From: Solimicrobium sp.
GTDB taxonomy: Bacteria; Pseudomonadota; Gammaproteobacteria; Burkholderiales; Burkholderiaceae_D
Direction of reading: 5' to 3'
NCBI GenBank assembly: GCA_021155915.1
Contig: JAJNBE010000023.1
Span: forward strand, 1-45,999
DNA length: 45,999 nucleotides
Made by a program: the position numbers and the translations under genes. Below, one piece after another: positions 29,250-38,535 of the stretch; positions within the stretch are counted from its first letter, which is position 1; the number at the start of each line of letters is the position of its first letter. The notes under the pieces were generated by a model. It was not told the origin of the DNA. It saw only the letters and a list, made by a program, of their open reading frames with translations, and did not search any database.

Positions 29250-30965
29250 ATGACAACAGTATTTATGTCGCAAGACTACGCTACCGGTTCGGATAGCTTT
29301 GCAGCTCTTTTTGAAGAGTCATTGTCACGTCAAGACATGCGCTCTGGCGAAGTTATCTCCGCTGAAGTCGTTCGCATTGATCACAATTTTGTGATCGTGA
29401 ATGCCGGCTTGAAATCCGAAGCGTTCATTCCTTTGGAAGAATTCAAAAACGATCAGGGTGAATTAGAAGTTCAGGTTGGTGATTTCGTTTCCGTAGCAAT
29501 TGATTCGTTGGAAAACGGTTTTGGTGACACAATTTTGTCACGCGACAAGGCGAAACGCTTAGCTTCTTGGCTAGCATTAGAAAAAGCGCTGGAAACAGGT
29601 GAAATCGTTATTGGTACCGTAAATGGTAAGGTCAAAGGCGGCTTAACTGTCTTAACCAACGGCATCCGCGCTTTCTTACCTGGGTCTCTGGTTGATACAC
29701 GTCCGGTGAAAGATACTACGCCGTACGAAAATAAGACCATGGAATTCAAGGTTATCAAATTAGATCGCAAGCGTAACAACGTGGTGTTATCACGTCGCGC
29801 GGTAGTGGAAGCGTCGATGGGCGAAGAGCGTGCTAAATTAATGGAAACGTTACGTGAAGGCACTGTAGTGACCGGCGTAGTTAAGAATATTACCGATTAT
29901 GGCGCTTTCGTTGACTTGGGTGGTATTGACGGTCTGTTACATATTACTGATTTGGCATGGCGCCGTGTACGTCATCCTTCCGAGGTGTTGACAGTTGGCC
30001 AGGAAATAACAGCAAAAGTATTGAAATTTGATCAGGAGAAAAACCGTGTTTCTCTAGGGGTGAAACAATTAGGTGATGATCCGTGGTCAGGTTTGGCACG
30101 TCGTTACCCACAAAATACACGTTTGTTCGGTAAAGTGACTAACCTTACTGACTACGGCGCGTTTGTTGAAGTTGAGCAGGGCATCGAAGGTTTGGTGCAC
30201 GTATCGGAAATGGACTGGACTAACAAAAATGTGGCCCCGAATAAAGTGGTTCAGTTAGGCGACGAAGTTGAAGTTATGGTCCTAGAAATTGATGAAGACC
30301 GTCGTCGTATCAGTCTCGGCATGAAGCAATGTAAAGCGAACCCTTGGGATGACTTTGCTGTTATCCATAAAAAAGGTGACAAAGTACGTGGTGCAATCAA
30401 ATCAATCACTGATTTTGGTGTATTTATTGGCTTGTCCGGTAACATCGACGGTTTGGTGCACTTGTCCGATTTGTCATGGACTGAAACTGGTGAAGAAGCA
30501 GTGCGCCGCTTCAAAAAAGGCGATGAATTAGAAGCCGTTGTTCTCGCAATTGATGTTGAGCGTGAACGCGTATCCTTGGGTGTTAAACAACTCGAAGGTG
30601 ATCCGTTTAACAACTACTGCGCGATGAATGATAAAGGTGCTGTTGTAGTGGGTACGGTTAAAGCAGTTGAGCCAAAAGGTGTTTTCATTCAATTAGCTGA
30701 CGAAGTGGAAGGCTATTTACGCGCATCAGAGATTTCACGCGAACGCGTTGAAGATGCCGGAACACGTTTTAAAGTTGGCGATAGCGTTGAAGCAATTGTA
30801 TTAAATATTGATCGCAAGACACGTAGCATTCAGTTGTCTATTAAAGCAAAAGACAATGTTGAAACCAACGAAGCCGCTCAGAAGGCAACGGTTGATTCGA
30901 ATGCCGCTTCGGGTACTACAAGTTTAGGTGCGTTATTGAAAGCAAAACTCGATAGCAAAAACTAA
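29250..30965 (+). CDS. rpsA: 30S ribosomal protein S1
   Basis: Ribosomal protein S1, 571 residues, with six S1 (OB-fold) domains: two divergent N-terminal ones (~22-90, ~105-170) that contact the ribosome, then four canonical RNA-binding ones containing variants of [22 protein letters not shown]. It is needed for initiation on structured mRNAs. No Shine-Dalgarno is visible before the ATG (CTACACAAATT), as known for other gammaproteobacterial rpsA genes whose structured leader allows S1 autoregulation. An alternative ATG exists five codons in. A strong terminator follows. Confidence 0.98.
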   Translation: MTTVFMSQDYATGSDSFAALFEESLSRQDMRSGEVISAEVVRIDHNFVIVNAGLKSEAFIPLEEFKNDQGELEVQVGDFVSVAIDSLENGFGDTILSRDKAKRLASWLALEKALETGEIVIGTVNGKVKGGLTVLTNGIRAFLPGSLVDTRPVKDTTPYENKTMEFKVIKLDRKRNNVVLSRRAVVEASMGEERAKLMETLREGTVVTGVVKNITDYGAFVDLGGIDGLLHITDLAWRRVRHPSEVLTVGQEITAKVLKFDQEKNRVSLGVKQLGDDPWSGLARRYPQNTRLFGKVTNLTDYGAFVEVEQGIEGLVHVSEMDWTNKNVAPNKVVQLGDEVEVMVLEIDEDRRRISLGMKQCKANPWDDFAVIHKKGDKVRGAIKSITDFGVFIGLSGNIDGLVHLSDLSWTETGEEAVRRFKKGDELEAVVLAIDVERERVSLGVKQLEGDPFNNYCAMNDKGAVVVGTVKAVEPKGVFIQLADEVEGYLRASEISRERVEDAGTRFKVGDSVEAIVLNIDRKTRSIQLSIKAKDNVETNEAAQKATVDSNAASGTTSLGALLKAKLDSKN

Positions 30966-30984
30966 GCCGGAATCATGAATCGGA

Positions 30985-31017
30985 ATAATCCCGCTTTAAG
31001 GCGGGATTATTTTTTTG
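30985..31017 (+). terminator. Rho-independent terminator after rpsA
   Basis: ATAATCCCGC pairs with GCGGGATTAT around a TTTAAG loop, followed by seven T. It separates rpsA from ihfB. Confidence 0.95.
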
Positions 31018-31047
31018 TTAAATGCTTTTTTAGTGTGAGATTTCCCG

Positions 31048-31350
31048 ATGACAAAATCAGAATTGATCGCCCGCCTCGCTGAGCGATATCCGCAACTAGT
31101 TGTAAAAGATGCAGATTGTGCTGTAAATACGATTTTAGAAGCAATGTTGCAAGCGTTATCGGTTGGGCAGCGGATTGAAATTAGAGGATTCGGCAGCTTT
31201 TCTGTAAACAGTCGCCCGCCAAGAATTGGTCGCAATCCGAAATCAGGAGAAAAGGTTATGGTTCCCGGGAAACGTGCGCCGCATTTTAAACCTGGCAAAG
31301 AATTACGTGAGCGGGTAGATGCGATGGTAGGTCGGCCGATCAAGCCTTGA
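31048..31350 (+). CDS. ihfB: Integration host factor subunit beta
   Basis: DNA-bending HU/IHF-family protein, 100 residues, working as a heterodimer with Ihf[16 protein letters not shown] at the N-terminus, the [29 protein letters not shown]-binding arm (core [12 protein letters not shown]) with the intercalating Pro, and the [19 protein letters not shown] end ([15 protein letters not shown]) are typical. In gammaproteobacteria it is usually followed closely by lapA-lapB; here 5.6 kb of accessory DNA intervenes. Confidence 0.97.
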   Translation: MTKSELIARLAERYPQLVVKDADCAVNTILEAMLQALSVGQRIEIRGFGSFSVNSRPPRIGRNPKSGEKVMVPGKRAPHFKPGKELRERVDAMVGRPIKP

Positions 31351-31371
31351 TAAAGATTTAAAGAAATTTTT

Positions 31372-31423
31372 AAAAAAGTAGAGTAGAGCGCAACGTTCAG
31401 ATGCTTTCTTCTCTACTTTTTTT
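31372..31423 (+). terminator. Probable terminator after ihfB
   Basis: AAAAAAGTAGAG (31372-31383) pairs with CTCTACTTTTTT (31411-31422) around a 27-nt loop. The T-run suits termination of ihfB transcription; by symmetry it could also work on the other strand. Confidence 0.75.
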
Positions 31424-31501
31424 GACTTCTGCAATAAGGTTCTGCCTAACTTAACACTGTTAGACGTAAAACTACATGTATCAAATCTTGGGCGAATTCG
31501 A

Positions 31502-31743
31502 TTTAACCGAGATTTTCTCTTAGGACGGAGTCAAGTGCGCTTCTTTTAAGGTGTTTGGCAAGGAGCGACGACGCGGCGGCCTCTATGTCGCAAGGAGAAG
31601 CAACGCAGTCCAGGTACCTTAAAAGGAGTGCAATTGACTTCGTAGCGTTGCATGCAATTCGCGATAGGGTTCGTAATCTGAAAGTTAATGTTAATCGGCT
31701 TCGCCACGAAGTTGTAACGGTCTAATGGAAAATCTCGGTTTAA
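31502..31743 (+). mobile_element. Miniature inverted-repeat element, family A, left of the EEP gene
   Basis: About 240 bp with terminal inverted repeats TTTAACCGAGATTTTC and GAAAATCTCGGTTTAA. Inside is a large imperfect hairpin: AGTCAAGTGCGCTTCTTTTA pairs with TAAAAGGAGTGCAATTGACT across the GGCAAGGAGCGACGACGCGG core. It has no coding capacity. A copy in the opposite orientation lies at 34146-34361, on the other side of the EEP-domain gene. The rest of 31744-31996 is AT-rich and should hold that gene's promoter. Confidence 0.85.
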
Positions 31744-31996
31744 GTAAGGTAATTTGGTCGCTTGAAATGGGAAAGCGCAGCAAGTTGTATAAGAAGACCT
31801 TCTTATTATTAAATTTATTGTGCGGTTAGTACGTAGCGGATATCCCTAATACCATTATTTTCCCCAATATTTATAATGCCAGCAAAGGAAGAAAGTTCAT
31901 ATGGCTCAGCTGACTAGTCCAATTGCGTGTTTTTTCTTTAATTAAAATAGATAAGCTATAAAATAATGTATTTGTCAATAAAGGAACGAAAATAAT

Positions 31997-34150
31997 ATGG
32001 AACATTGTAATAATAAAACGCACTCCTCTTTGCAATACAAAACTGAATATCAGCATGTGGATGATTACGAAAAGAACATGTTGAGTACAGTTCCTCACAA
32101 AGAATATCAGGAAGCCAATGCTAATAATAGCTCTTCGTACCCAGGGGAAACACACCTTCAGTTAGGCGAAAAAATAATACATCATCGTTATAAGTATGAC
32201 AAATTAATGTCTAATAGAAATAAATTTTTTAGAAACTTGCACGCGTTGGACTACGAGGGTGCGCTTGATAAGGTTGTAAAACATATTCATATCCTCCAAG
32301 ATCATAGGAACAAGACGTCCCTGACAACAAAGCTCGGATATCACATGAACATGACAACTTCGATGCAAACGGCTGTTATTGCTCTGGTAATGTTAAAACC
32401 TAATAGTAAAAAGAATGTTGACGAAATTACTAATGCGGACATAGAAGACGTTATCAATGATGTCAAAAAAAAATGTGCTGAATTAAATGAAGTCGGCCTA
32501 AGTGAAAAATTGGCTCAAATTTCCTATAAAAAGGGGGACTTCTACGATATGACACAAGGGCGTGCCGGATACTGTGAGTATCTAAAAGCAATGTCGCTAG
32601 ATGTGCAAAAAAACTCTGTGCCTGAAATTGAAGCAACCGTACCTTTGGCAAATCATAGTGAATACGCTTTTGATAAAATTTATCAATTTAATAACATCCA
32701 TTTGCAAATTGTTAAGTCTACCGAATTTCGAACTCATATAAGCGATTTTAATCAAGATATACATGCTACCAGTGAGGCCATTTTCCGCGTCTCCAATTGG
32801 AATGCTCAGAACTTAGCATACATGACGAACCCTACGCCCGGTTATGGCAAGGATAGTGCGTTAAAAAAAATTTGTGAAGCCACAGTTACGCCCTTTGTTA
32901 CGCTCTTTACTGCACCGGTAAGTTTGCTAACAGGTATTGTGGCGCTACCTATGAGAGCGGCGGTTCATAAATATCGCCCATTGGTTAGTTATATAGAGAA
33001 TGTAAATCAATTAAAGGAATCGTTTCTACCCGAAACAACTGCGCATAAAAAGATTTTAACGAAGAATAACCCTCTTAAAATACGGTCACACAATCTCGGA
33101 TTTACGCCTGCGATTCTCGCTATAGCTGCTGATTTAATTGCAGCGGAGGTCCGAGCCAAGCAGTTAATTAATTTCATCAATAATGACCCTGAGCAACCCG
33201 ACATCATTTCCTTTCAAGAGACTTTTCATGAGGATGCGACTAAAATTCTTATGGAAGGAATTAAAGAAAGCTATCCTTACATCATTCACAATGTCTTACC
33301 CACTGTTAATGGATTGAATTCCGGTGCAGCTTTCGCAAGTAAATATCCTATAAAATCAGTTGAATTTAAGCGATATGTTCTTATGGCTGGTTTTCAAGCA
33401 TTAACTCCACGAGGAACCTGTAGAGTCGAATTTGAAATCCCAGGTCTCGACACACCCTTCTATGTTTATAGCGCTCATACTCAAGCACTCGTTGGGGAAG
33501 ATTATTCTCTCGCTCGATTCACCCAAATTAATGACATCGATAATTTGATGAAACAAAATAGAGAAAAAGGAGAGCAACTCCAGGTTTTGCTGGGTGATTT
33601 TAATACGTCGGCCATAACAGCATGGGGGGAGGACAATATCGGCACCAATCAGGCTGAACGTGAAGTTTATGGTCTAATGCAAGAAAAATTTCATGATATA
33701 TTCTTGCAGGATCATGAGGTAAATGGCACTCGTAAAAATGGTACCACTTCTCATTATTTAGATGGAGATAATAAAAAGATGAATATTGATGCAGAAGAAC
33801 CTAAGGGAAGCTGGAGCCGAGGTCCATTTCAGGATAGCAAGTTAGTTGAATTAGAAATGACGCGCAATCGGTGGGCTAATGGGAGGCAACAGCCTGTCCG
33901 CCCTGATCTAGTTCCATCCAAATGGGGTACTCCCGAATGGTTTAAAGATCAGCCAGCTGACACTGCGCGATTTGATTATATTGTTTTTCCAAAAGAAAAT
34001 GAAAAGCATTCGTGGAGAAATCAGCTAGCGGGTACCGTAGAGATACGAAGAGTCCATTTGGACAAACAAGCACAAAGTGGAGCTTCAGATCACCTGCCAG
34101 TTGATGCCCGAATTTGGATTAAAAATGACCTATCGCAAGAAGACATTTAA
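31997..34150 (+). CDS. Candidate effector with endonuclease/exonuclease/phosphatase (EEP) domain
   Basis: A 717-residue protein. Residues ~1-290 are hydrophilic, charged and unrecognised. Residues ~296-322 are hydrophobic (TPFVTLFTAPVSLLTGIVAL), perhaps a membrane-inserting segment. Residues ~360-708 form an EEP (DNase I/sphingomyelinase/inositol-phosphatase) domain: Asn366 in RSHNLG, Glu408 in ISFQETF, His494 in YSAHTQA, Asp534 and Asn536 in LLGDFNT, Asp660 in RFDYIVF, and the catalytic Asp698-His699 in GASDHLPVDARI. Metal-dependent phosphodiester cleavage is expected; sphingomyelinase or phosphoinositide phosphatase activity is plausible but unproven. AAAGGAAC precedes the ATG. Inverted family A elements flank it and the right one supplies the stop codon. 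Confidence 0.82.
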   Translation: MEHCNNKTHSSLQYKTEYQHVDDYEKNMLSTVPHKEYQEANANNSSSYPGETHLQLGEKIIHHRYKYDKLMSNRNKFFRNLHALDYEGALDKVVKHIHILQDHRNKTSLTTKLGYHMNMTTSMQTAVIALVMLKPNSKKNVDEITNADIEDVINDVKKKCAELNEVGLSEKLAQISYKKGDFYDMTQGRAGYCEYLKAMSLDVQKNSVPEIEATVPLANHSEYAFDKIYQFNNIHLQIVKSTEFRTHISDFNQDIHATSEAIFRVSNWNAQNLAYMTNPTPGYGKDSALKKICEATVTPFVTLFTAPVSLLTGIVALPMRAAVHKYRPLVSYIENVNQLKESFLPETTAHKKILTKNNPLKIRSHNLGFTPAILAIAADLIAAEVRAKQLINFINNDPEQPDIISFQETFHEDATKILMEGIKESYPYIIHNVLPTVNGLNSGAAFASKYPIKSVEFKRYVLMAGFQALTPRGTCRVEFEIPGLDTPFYVYSAHTQALVGEDYSLARFTQINDIDNLMKQNREKGEQLQVLLGDFNTSAITAWGEDNIGTNQAEREVYGLMQEKFHDIFLQDHEVNGTRKNGTTSHYLDGDNKKMNIDAEEPKGSWSRGPFQDSKLVELEMTRNRWANGRQQPVRPDLVPSKWGTPEWFKDQPADTARFDYIVFPKENEKHSWRNQLAGTVEIRRVHLDKQAQSGASDHLPVDARIWIKNDLSQEDI

Positions 34151-34361
34151 AACGAGATTTTCCATTAGACCGCTACAACTTCGTGGCGAAGCCGATAAAC
34201 TTTGCGAATTGCATGCAACGCTACGAAGTCAATTGCACTCTTTTTAAGTTGCCTGGACTGCGTTGCTTCTCCTTGCGGTATATAGGCCGCGTCGTCGCTC
34301 CTTGCCAAACAACTTAAAAGAAGCGCAATTGACTCCGTCTTAATGGAAAATCTCGGTTAAA
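34146..34361 (-). mobile_element. Miniature inverted-repeat element, family A, right of the EEP gene
   Basis: Reverse-orientation copy of 31502-31743: ends TTTAAAACGAGATTTTCC and GGAAAATCTCGGTTAAA. The interior TGGACTGCGTTGCTTCTCCT and AGGCCGCGTCGTCGCTCCTTG is the reverse complement of the left copy. It lacks about 25 bp found in the left copy. The EEP gene's TAA (34148-34150) lies inside its terminal repeat. Confidence 0.86.
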
Positions 34362-34370
34362 CAGACAAAG

Positions 34371-34454
34371 AATCCTCGTGTACTCGAGTAGATTCCGGGT
34401 GCTGTGCTCCGCGCCTTGATTTTGACTCGCTCGCTACGGTTATGCAGAGGTCTC
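34371..34454 (+). repeat. Dispersed repeat, family B, partial copy
   Basis: AATCCTCGTGTACTCGAGTA through TGCAGAGGTCTC matches the right two thirds of the copies at 8213-8352 and 12897-13047. The left third is missing and the copy begins ten bases after the end of the family A element, as if that insertion or an associated deletion removed it. Confidence 0.7.
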
Positions 34455-34587
34455 AAGTAAGAGTAGTTGGCGCTATGGATGTCGGAAAATAAAGTTATTA
34501 AATTCTCGTTATCCGCCAGCGCGCCGACTCGGGATTAGCCCTACAATTACTTTTAATCCTAGAATCATCCCGAATGATCGTCTTCTA

Positions 34588-34731
34588 AAGAATTAGTTGA
34601 GATTGAATTTCCTCTATGGTGAGAATTCCCTGAGGACGCTTTGCAATAAGTTCATATCTGGATCTCACTTCATAAGGATCTTCATCCCGCCACTGTCGCG
34701 AACTTTCGTCATAATCACTTAATTCATAATC
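34588..34731 (-). pseudogene. Orphan 48-codon coding remnant
   Basis: On the minus strand, between a TAG at 34732-34734 and a TAG at 34585-34587, the frame reads DYELSDYDESSRQWRDEDPY, then EVRSRYELIAKRPQGILTIE and EIQSQLIL. This is protein-like and has no start codon. The ending GILTIEEIQSQL resembles the repeat units of the broken gene at 34900-36626 on the same strand (for example EEMTIEEAVQF), so it may be that gene's displaced C-terminus, cut off by the hairpin element at 34750-34887. The rest of the 34455-34749 stretch holds nothing recognised. Confidence 0.45.
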
Positions 34732-34749
34732 CTAGATTCCTCTGTTGGA

Positions 34750-34887
34750 CAGGCTCGCCCTAGGCTCAAGTGTGCGTTTTTTCGGCTTCCTGGTAAGGCG
34801 CAACGACGCGGCAACCTGTATGTTGCAAGGAGGAGCAACGCGGCCAGGGAGTCGAAAAAACGTACAATTGAGCCTATGGCGAGCCTG
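34750..34887. repeat. Long imperfect palindrome related to family A core
   Basis: About 138 bp whose ends pair: CAGGCTCGCC...AGGCTCAA with TTGAGCCTATGGCGAGCCTG, then GCGTTTTTTCG with CGAAAAAACG. The core AAGGCGCAACGACGCGGC and TGTTGCAAGGAGGAGCAACG matches the core of the family A elements (AAGGAGCGACGACGCGGC, GTCGCAAGGAGAAGCAACG), but the terminal repeats differ. It may be a subfamily with other ends. Confidence 0.75.
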
Positions 34888-34899
34888 TAGCGCTCTCAC

Positions 34900-36626
34900 C
34901 TAAACGGTGGACGGGTTAAAGAGCGAAATCCCCAACGAAGCAGTCGATCCATGACTATCAGGACAATGGATTAAAAATAGCCAGTAATCGTTATCTGTGC
35001 TATCCATTTTGAGTCGTTCGTAGTGGGTTAAATTCAGCACCTTTTCGACACTCAGTAACTTACCATCAATAAATAATTGAACTGCAGGCGTATTAAAACA
35101 TGCTTTCTGCAGATTAGTTAGCGTCTTGAACTGACGTTCGCTGAGTAGACCCAACTCAACATATTTATTTGCTCCAATTGCGCTTATGTCAGCTCGCTTC
35201 TCCGCGACAAACACAACAATTTCTTCATATGAAAATTGAACAGCTTCTTCTATAGTCATCTCTTCATTGTCAATCGCCGTTTGAAATTCTCGAATTCCTA
35301 ATATCGAACTGGCACGGTTATCGTCTTCTGCAATAAGATCGATAGCGTTTTTTAACGATAGTTTGCCATTGGAGACGTATTTCTGAACGCCAGTATTTAG
35401 CATGGCGAGACACTGTGCTTTTGAAAGAAGTTTAAGTTGAGAACTCTGAAGTAGGCGCTCCTGAATATAGCCCTGGACAACACGGCTGATTAAGATTCCT
35501 TCTTGTGGTTTGGTTAAACAGATACTGTCTTGGAGGGAGAGTAGGCCGAGATCAATATACCTCCCGGTATCCAAATTCTTTAAACATGTGATTTGTTTGA
35601 ATGTTAAGTTTAACGCATCCTGCTCGCTAAGCGAGCCGTCGATAACATATTCAGCAACCCCACTTGGTATATAACCAAGGTTATGGATAAATGGGCTGTA
35701 ATTGGTTCCCGCATCAAACGAACTCATAATTGAATTCCTGATATTGTTGAGAACTGTATCTTTATATTGTATGGTTTGGTCAACAGTCCACTCACTGCTC
35801 AACAGCCGTTGATTGATTATTGGTCCGCCAAGACCAAGTGAACTTAAATAGTCAATACCTTTTTGGTCGGCTGGGAGGTAATTATCTTTTCTATGCTGAG
35901 GAAAATCTTCATAAATTTGTGTGGTAGTTTTTTTCTCGTTTAGCAGCGCTTTTACTTCAGGACAACATGTCTTTAATCGTTACAGGTAGTATTTTTCAAA
36001 GATCTTTCTGGTAGATGGAAAAGCTAGAGTTACATTTTTTCGATCTGACAAATATTGTCTATCAAATAAATGGAAAAGCATTTCTGGAAGAAGAGGAACA
36101 AGATGGGTGGAGCTAAGCGAGATTTTTGAGTTTGTTTTTCGGTTAAACAGCTTAACTCCTTCAGAAAAATAACTAAAAATTTTCCCAATCTGCTGGCCAT
36201 GTTCCGTCAGCTCTTCATTGGTCATTAAGCCTACCCCCTGAGCACAAATGACTTTAAGAGTACTTAATAATTCGTCACCACCTACAATTGAGAACACTTC
36301 TTTTACCGAATTGGCAAGCTTCTCCATTAGAGCGGATAGGTCATACTCCGTAATGCTTAGCTCACCTTCGGTTTTTTCGCCTATGATGGTGGCCAACAGC
36401 GCTTCTTGCAGTAGAGGAGAAAAAAGCACAAACGGTTCGTTTGGCCCGCGATGAGCTAACGTATCAAAATTCTCGATTAGAAAGTTAAAGCGACTATTTT
36501 GAGGTAATACGTACAATTGAGAAATTAATTCAGCTGTTGTCGGTTCTCTGTATGATTGGTTGCGGAATAAGTCCAGTAGGGCATTGCGGCAGATATAGAT
36601 GAGGATAATCTAAATATTGAATCCAT
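34900..36626 (-). pseudogene. Broken repeat-rich gene (in-frame stop and probable frameshift)
   Basis: One reading frame is open from 36609 to 35983, hits TAA at 35980-35982, then stays open in the same frame to a TAG at 34900. Protein-like sequence continues on both sides of the TAA (RKIFEKYYL, then RLKTCCPEVKALLNEKKTTT), so this looks like one ~570-residue gene split by a nonsense mutation. The best ATG (36626, MDSIFRLSS, with CTCCTTGAAAG upstream) is out of frame, implying a second lesion. The C-terminal half has degenerate ~25-residue helical units such as YVIDGSLSEQDALNLT, YVSNGKLSLKNAIDLI and FIDGKLLSVEKVLNLT. I recognise this style from Legionella-type repeat proteins but assign no function. 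Two separate TTG-started genes are possible but less likely. Confidence 0.7.
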
Positions 36627-36964
36627 ATTTTGTTCGCTTTCAAGGAGTTATATCTAATTGCTCTTAATGGCGATAAGCTAAATCCATGGAATTTTGGGAG
36701 ATAATGCTAGGTAAGACTAACAAGATTACAGTAATTCCGAAATTCCGCCTCAGGAAAAACCCTATCAAGTTGCAGGATTTGTCTCTTTAGAAATGGTAAC
36801 TTAGAAGCCGAGCCAAATTGAAGAACGGTCAAAACCTTCAACTGAAATGCACCGAGGCCTGAAAATTTAACCTGAGTCTTTTCAACCGACCTCAACTAAC
36901 CGTTTCCAAACGTTATCACGTACAATGCCGTTTCCCACAAATGAGTTCGGAGTAAAGTGCTGAT
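36627..36964. other. Intergenic region upstream of lapA
   Basis: About 340 bp with no supportable gene. It must carry the promoter that now serves lapA-lapB-hldA, since the usual ihfB read-through is cut off by 5.6 kb and a terminator. No consensus promoter was picked out. Confidence 0.4.
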
Positions 36965-37270
36965 ATGAAAATAATTTCTAAAATTATTATGTTACTGTTA
37001 TTCATCATTTTTTTTGGATTTGCCTTAAATAATACCGATAATGTCACTTTACATTTTTTTAGTGGCTATGAGTTTCCCGGGCCGTTGGTACTAATGTTGT
37101 TAATTTTTTTTATTGCAGGAATTATATTTGGCGTATTTTCCATGTTGCCGCTATTGTTTAGGCACCGGCGCGATTTGGCTCAGCAGAAAAAAAATTTGGC
37201 GTTGAGAGAAAAGGAATTGGCCAGATTGCAAAACGAAAGTAGCATTCCACCACCATCAGATAGTATTTGA
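36965..37270 (+). CDS. lapA: LPS assembly protein A (DUF1049)
   Basis: A 101-residue inner-membrane protein with two helices (~4-22, ~43-65) and a charged coiled-coil tail (RRDLAQQKKNLALREKELAR). The ALNNTDNVTLHFF segment between helices is typical. LapA works with LapB in controlling LpxC turnover and LPS assembly. GGAG lies upstream of the ATG. It is followed 49 bp later by lapB. Confidence 0.92.
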   Translation: MKIISKIIMLLLFIIFFGFALNNTDNVTLHFFSGYEFPGPLVLMLLIFFIAGIIFGVFSMLPLLFRHRRDLAQQKKNLALREKELARLQNESSIPPPSDSI

Positions 37271-37319
37271 AAAGCCCTGGTGTCAAATCATTTACCTTTA
37301 ATATTTAAAATCAATTCAA

Positions 37320-38495
37320 ATGGAATTTGAAATTTGGTGGTTTTTGTTTATTCCCATATTTTTTATATTGGGCTGGATTACTGCGCGCGTTGATATCAAG
37401 CAATTGCTATCCGAATCCCGAAGTTTGCCACGCGGCTATTTTAAGGGGTTAAACTTCCTTCTCAATGACCAGCATGATAAGGCGATTGATGCATTTATTG
37501 AAGTGCTAAAACTTGATCCTGAAACCGTGGACCTACATTTTGCATTAGGCAATTTATTTCGGCGTCGTGGGGAAACCGAACGGGCAATTCGCGTGCACCA
37601 GAATTTATTGGCCAGGTCTGATTTACCTTTAGAGCAACAGGCGCATGCTAATTATGAATTAGGACAAGATTACCTCAAGGCAGGTTTGCTAGATCGGGCG
37701 GAAGAAACGTTTGGATTGCTTTTAACTACTAGTTTTAGCGTTGATGCCAGGCGTGCTCTGCTAGAAATTTATCAGCTTGAAAAAGAATGGACGCGAGCAA
37801 TCGAAGCGGCAATTGCTTTGCAGGAGTCGGGGGCGGGCACTCGACAGAAAGAAATTGCGCAATTTTATTGTGAATTAGCTCAAGATGAGATTTTAAACAC
37901 GCGGCTGGAAATGGCGATTGAATTACTAGAAAAAGCACATGTAGCAGATCGAAATAATGTGCGTGCTACCATTCTCCGGGGCGATATCTACTTGATGGAA
38001 AATCAATTGGTGCAGGCTTTGCAAATTTGGCGCAGGGTAGAGCAGCAAAGTACGCCCCATGTGTCCCTCGTCGCTCAACGAATTATGGATGCATATACTG
38101 CTCAACATCGCGCCCAAGAAGGTATCAATTTGTTAAAAAATTATCTCGAGCAAGCGCCCTCTGTTGATCTACTAGAGGTGCTATATCGAGCCAGCTTAGA
38201 GGTGCAAGGCCGTGAGGCAGCTACGCAAATCGTTCGTGAAGAATTACGTCGTACCCCCACTTTATTGGGATTAGATAAATTGTTGGATGCGCGCATGCTC
38301 AATGCAGCGCCTGACCGATTGCAAGAATTATCTATGGTCAAAAATTTAGTACATGGATACGCAAAAAAATTAGCGCGTTATCAGTGTTCCCATTGTGGTT
38401 TCAAAGCACGCCAGTTCTACTGGCAGTGTCCGGGTTGTAATCGCTGGGAAACCTATGCTCCGCGTCGAACGGAAGAATTAAATGTCATCAACTAG
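37320..38495 (+). CDS. lapB: LPS assembly protein B (YciM)
   Basis: A 391-residue protein with an N-terminal membrane anchor (WWFLFIPIFFILGWITARV, ~6-24), a series of TPR repeats facing the cytoplasm (for example GLNFLLNDQHDKAIDAFIEV), and a C-terminal rubredoxin-like metal site with CSHCGFKARQFYWQCPGCNRW (core CSHC...CPGC). LapB promotes FtsH degradation of LpxC and so adjusts LPS synthesis. The length matches E. coli (389). Confidence 0.96.
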   Translation: MEFEIWWFLFIPIFFILGWITARVDIKQLLSESRSLPRGYFKGLNFLLNDQHDKAIDAFIEVLKLDPETVDLHFALGNLFRRRGETERAIRVHQNLLARSDLPLEQQAHANYELGQDYLKAGLLDRAEETFGLLLTTSFSVDARRALLEIYQLEKEWTRAIEAAIALQESGAGTRQKEIAQFYCELAQDEILNTRLEMAIELLEKAHVADRNNVRATILRGDIYLMENQLVQALQIWRRVEQQSTPHVSLVAQRIMDAYTAQHRAQEGINLLKNYLEQAPSVDLLEVLYRASLEVQGREAATQIVREELRRTPTLLGLDKLLDARMLNAAPDRLQELSMVKNLVHGYAKKLARYQCSHCGFKARQFYWQCPGCNRWETYAPRRTEELNVIN

Positions 38496-38535
38496 AAGCT
38501 TGCATCATGTGCATTGATAAAATTAATCAAAAATT

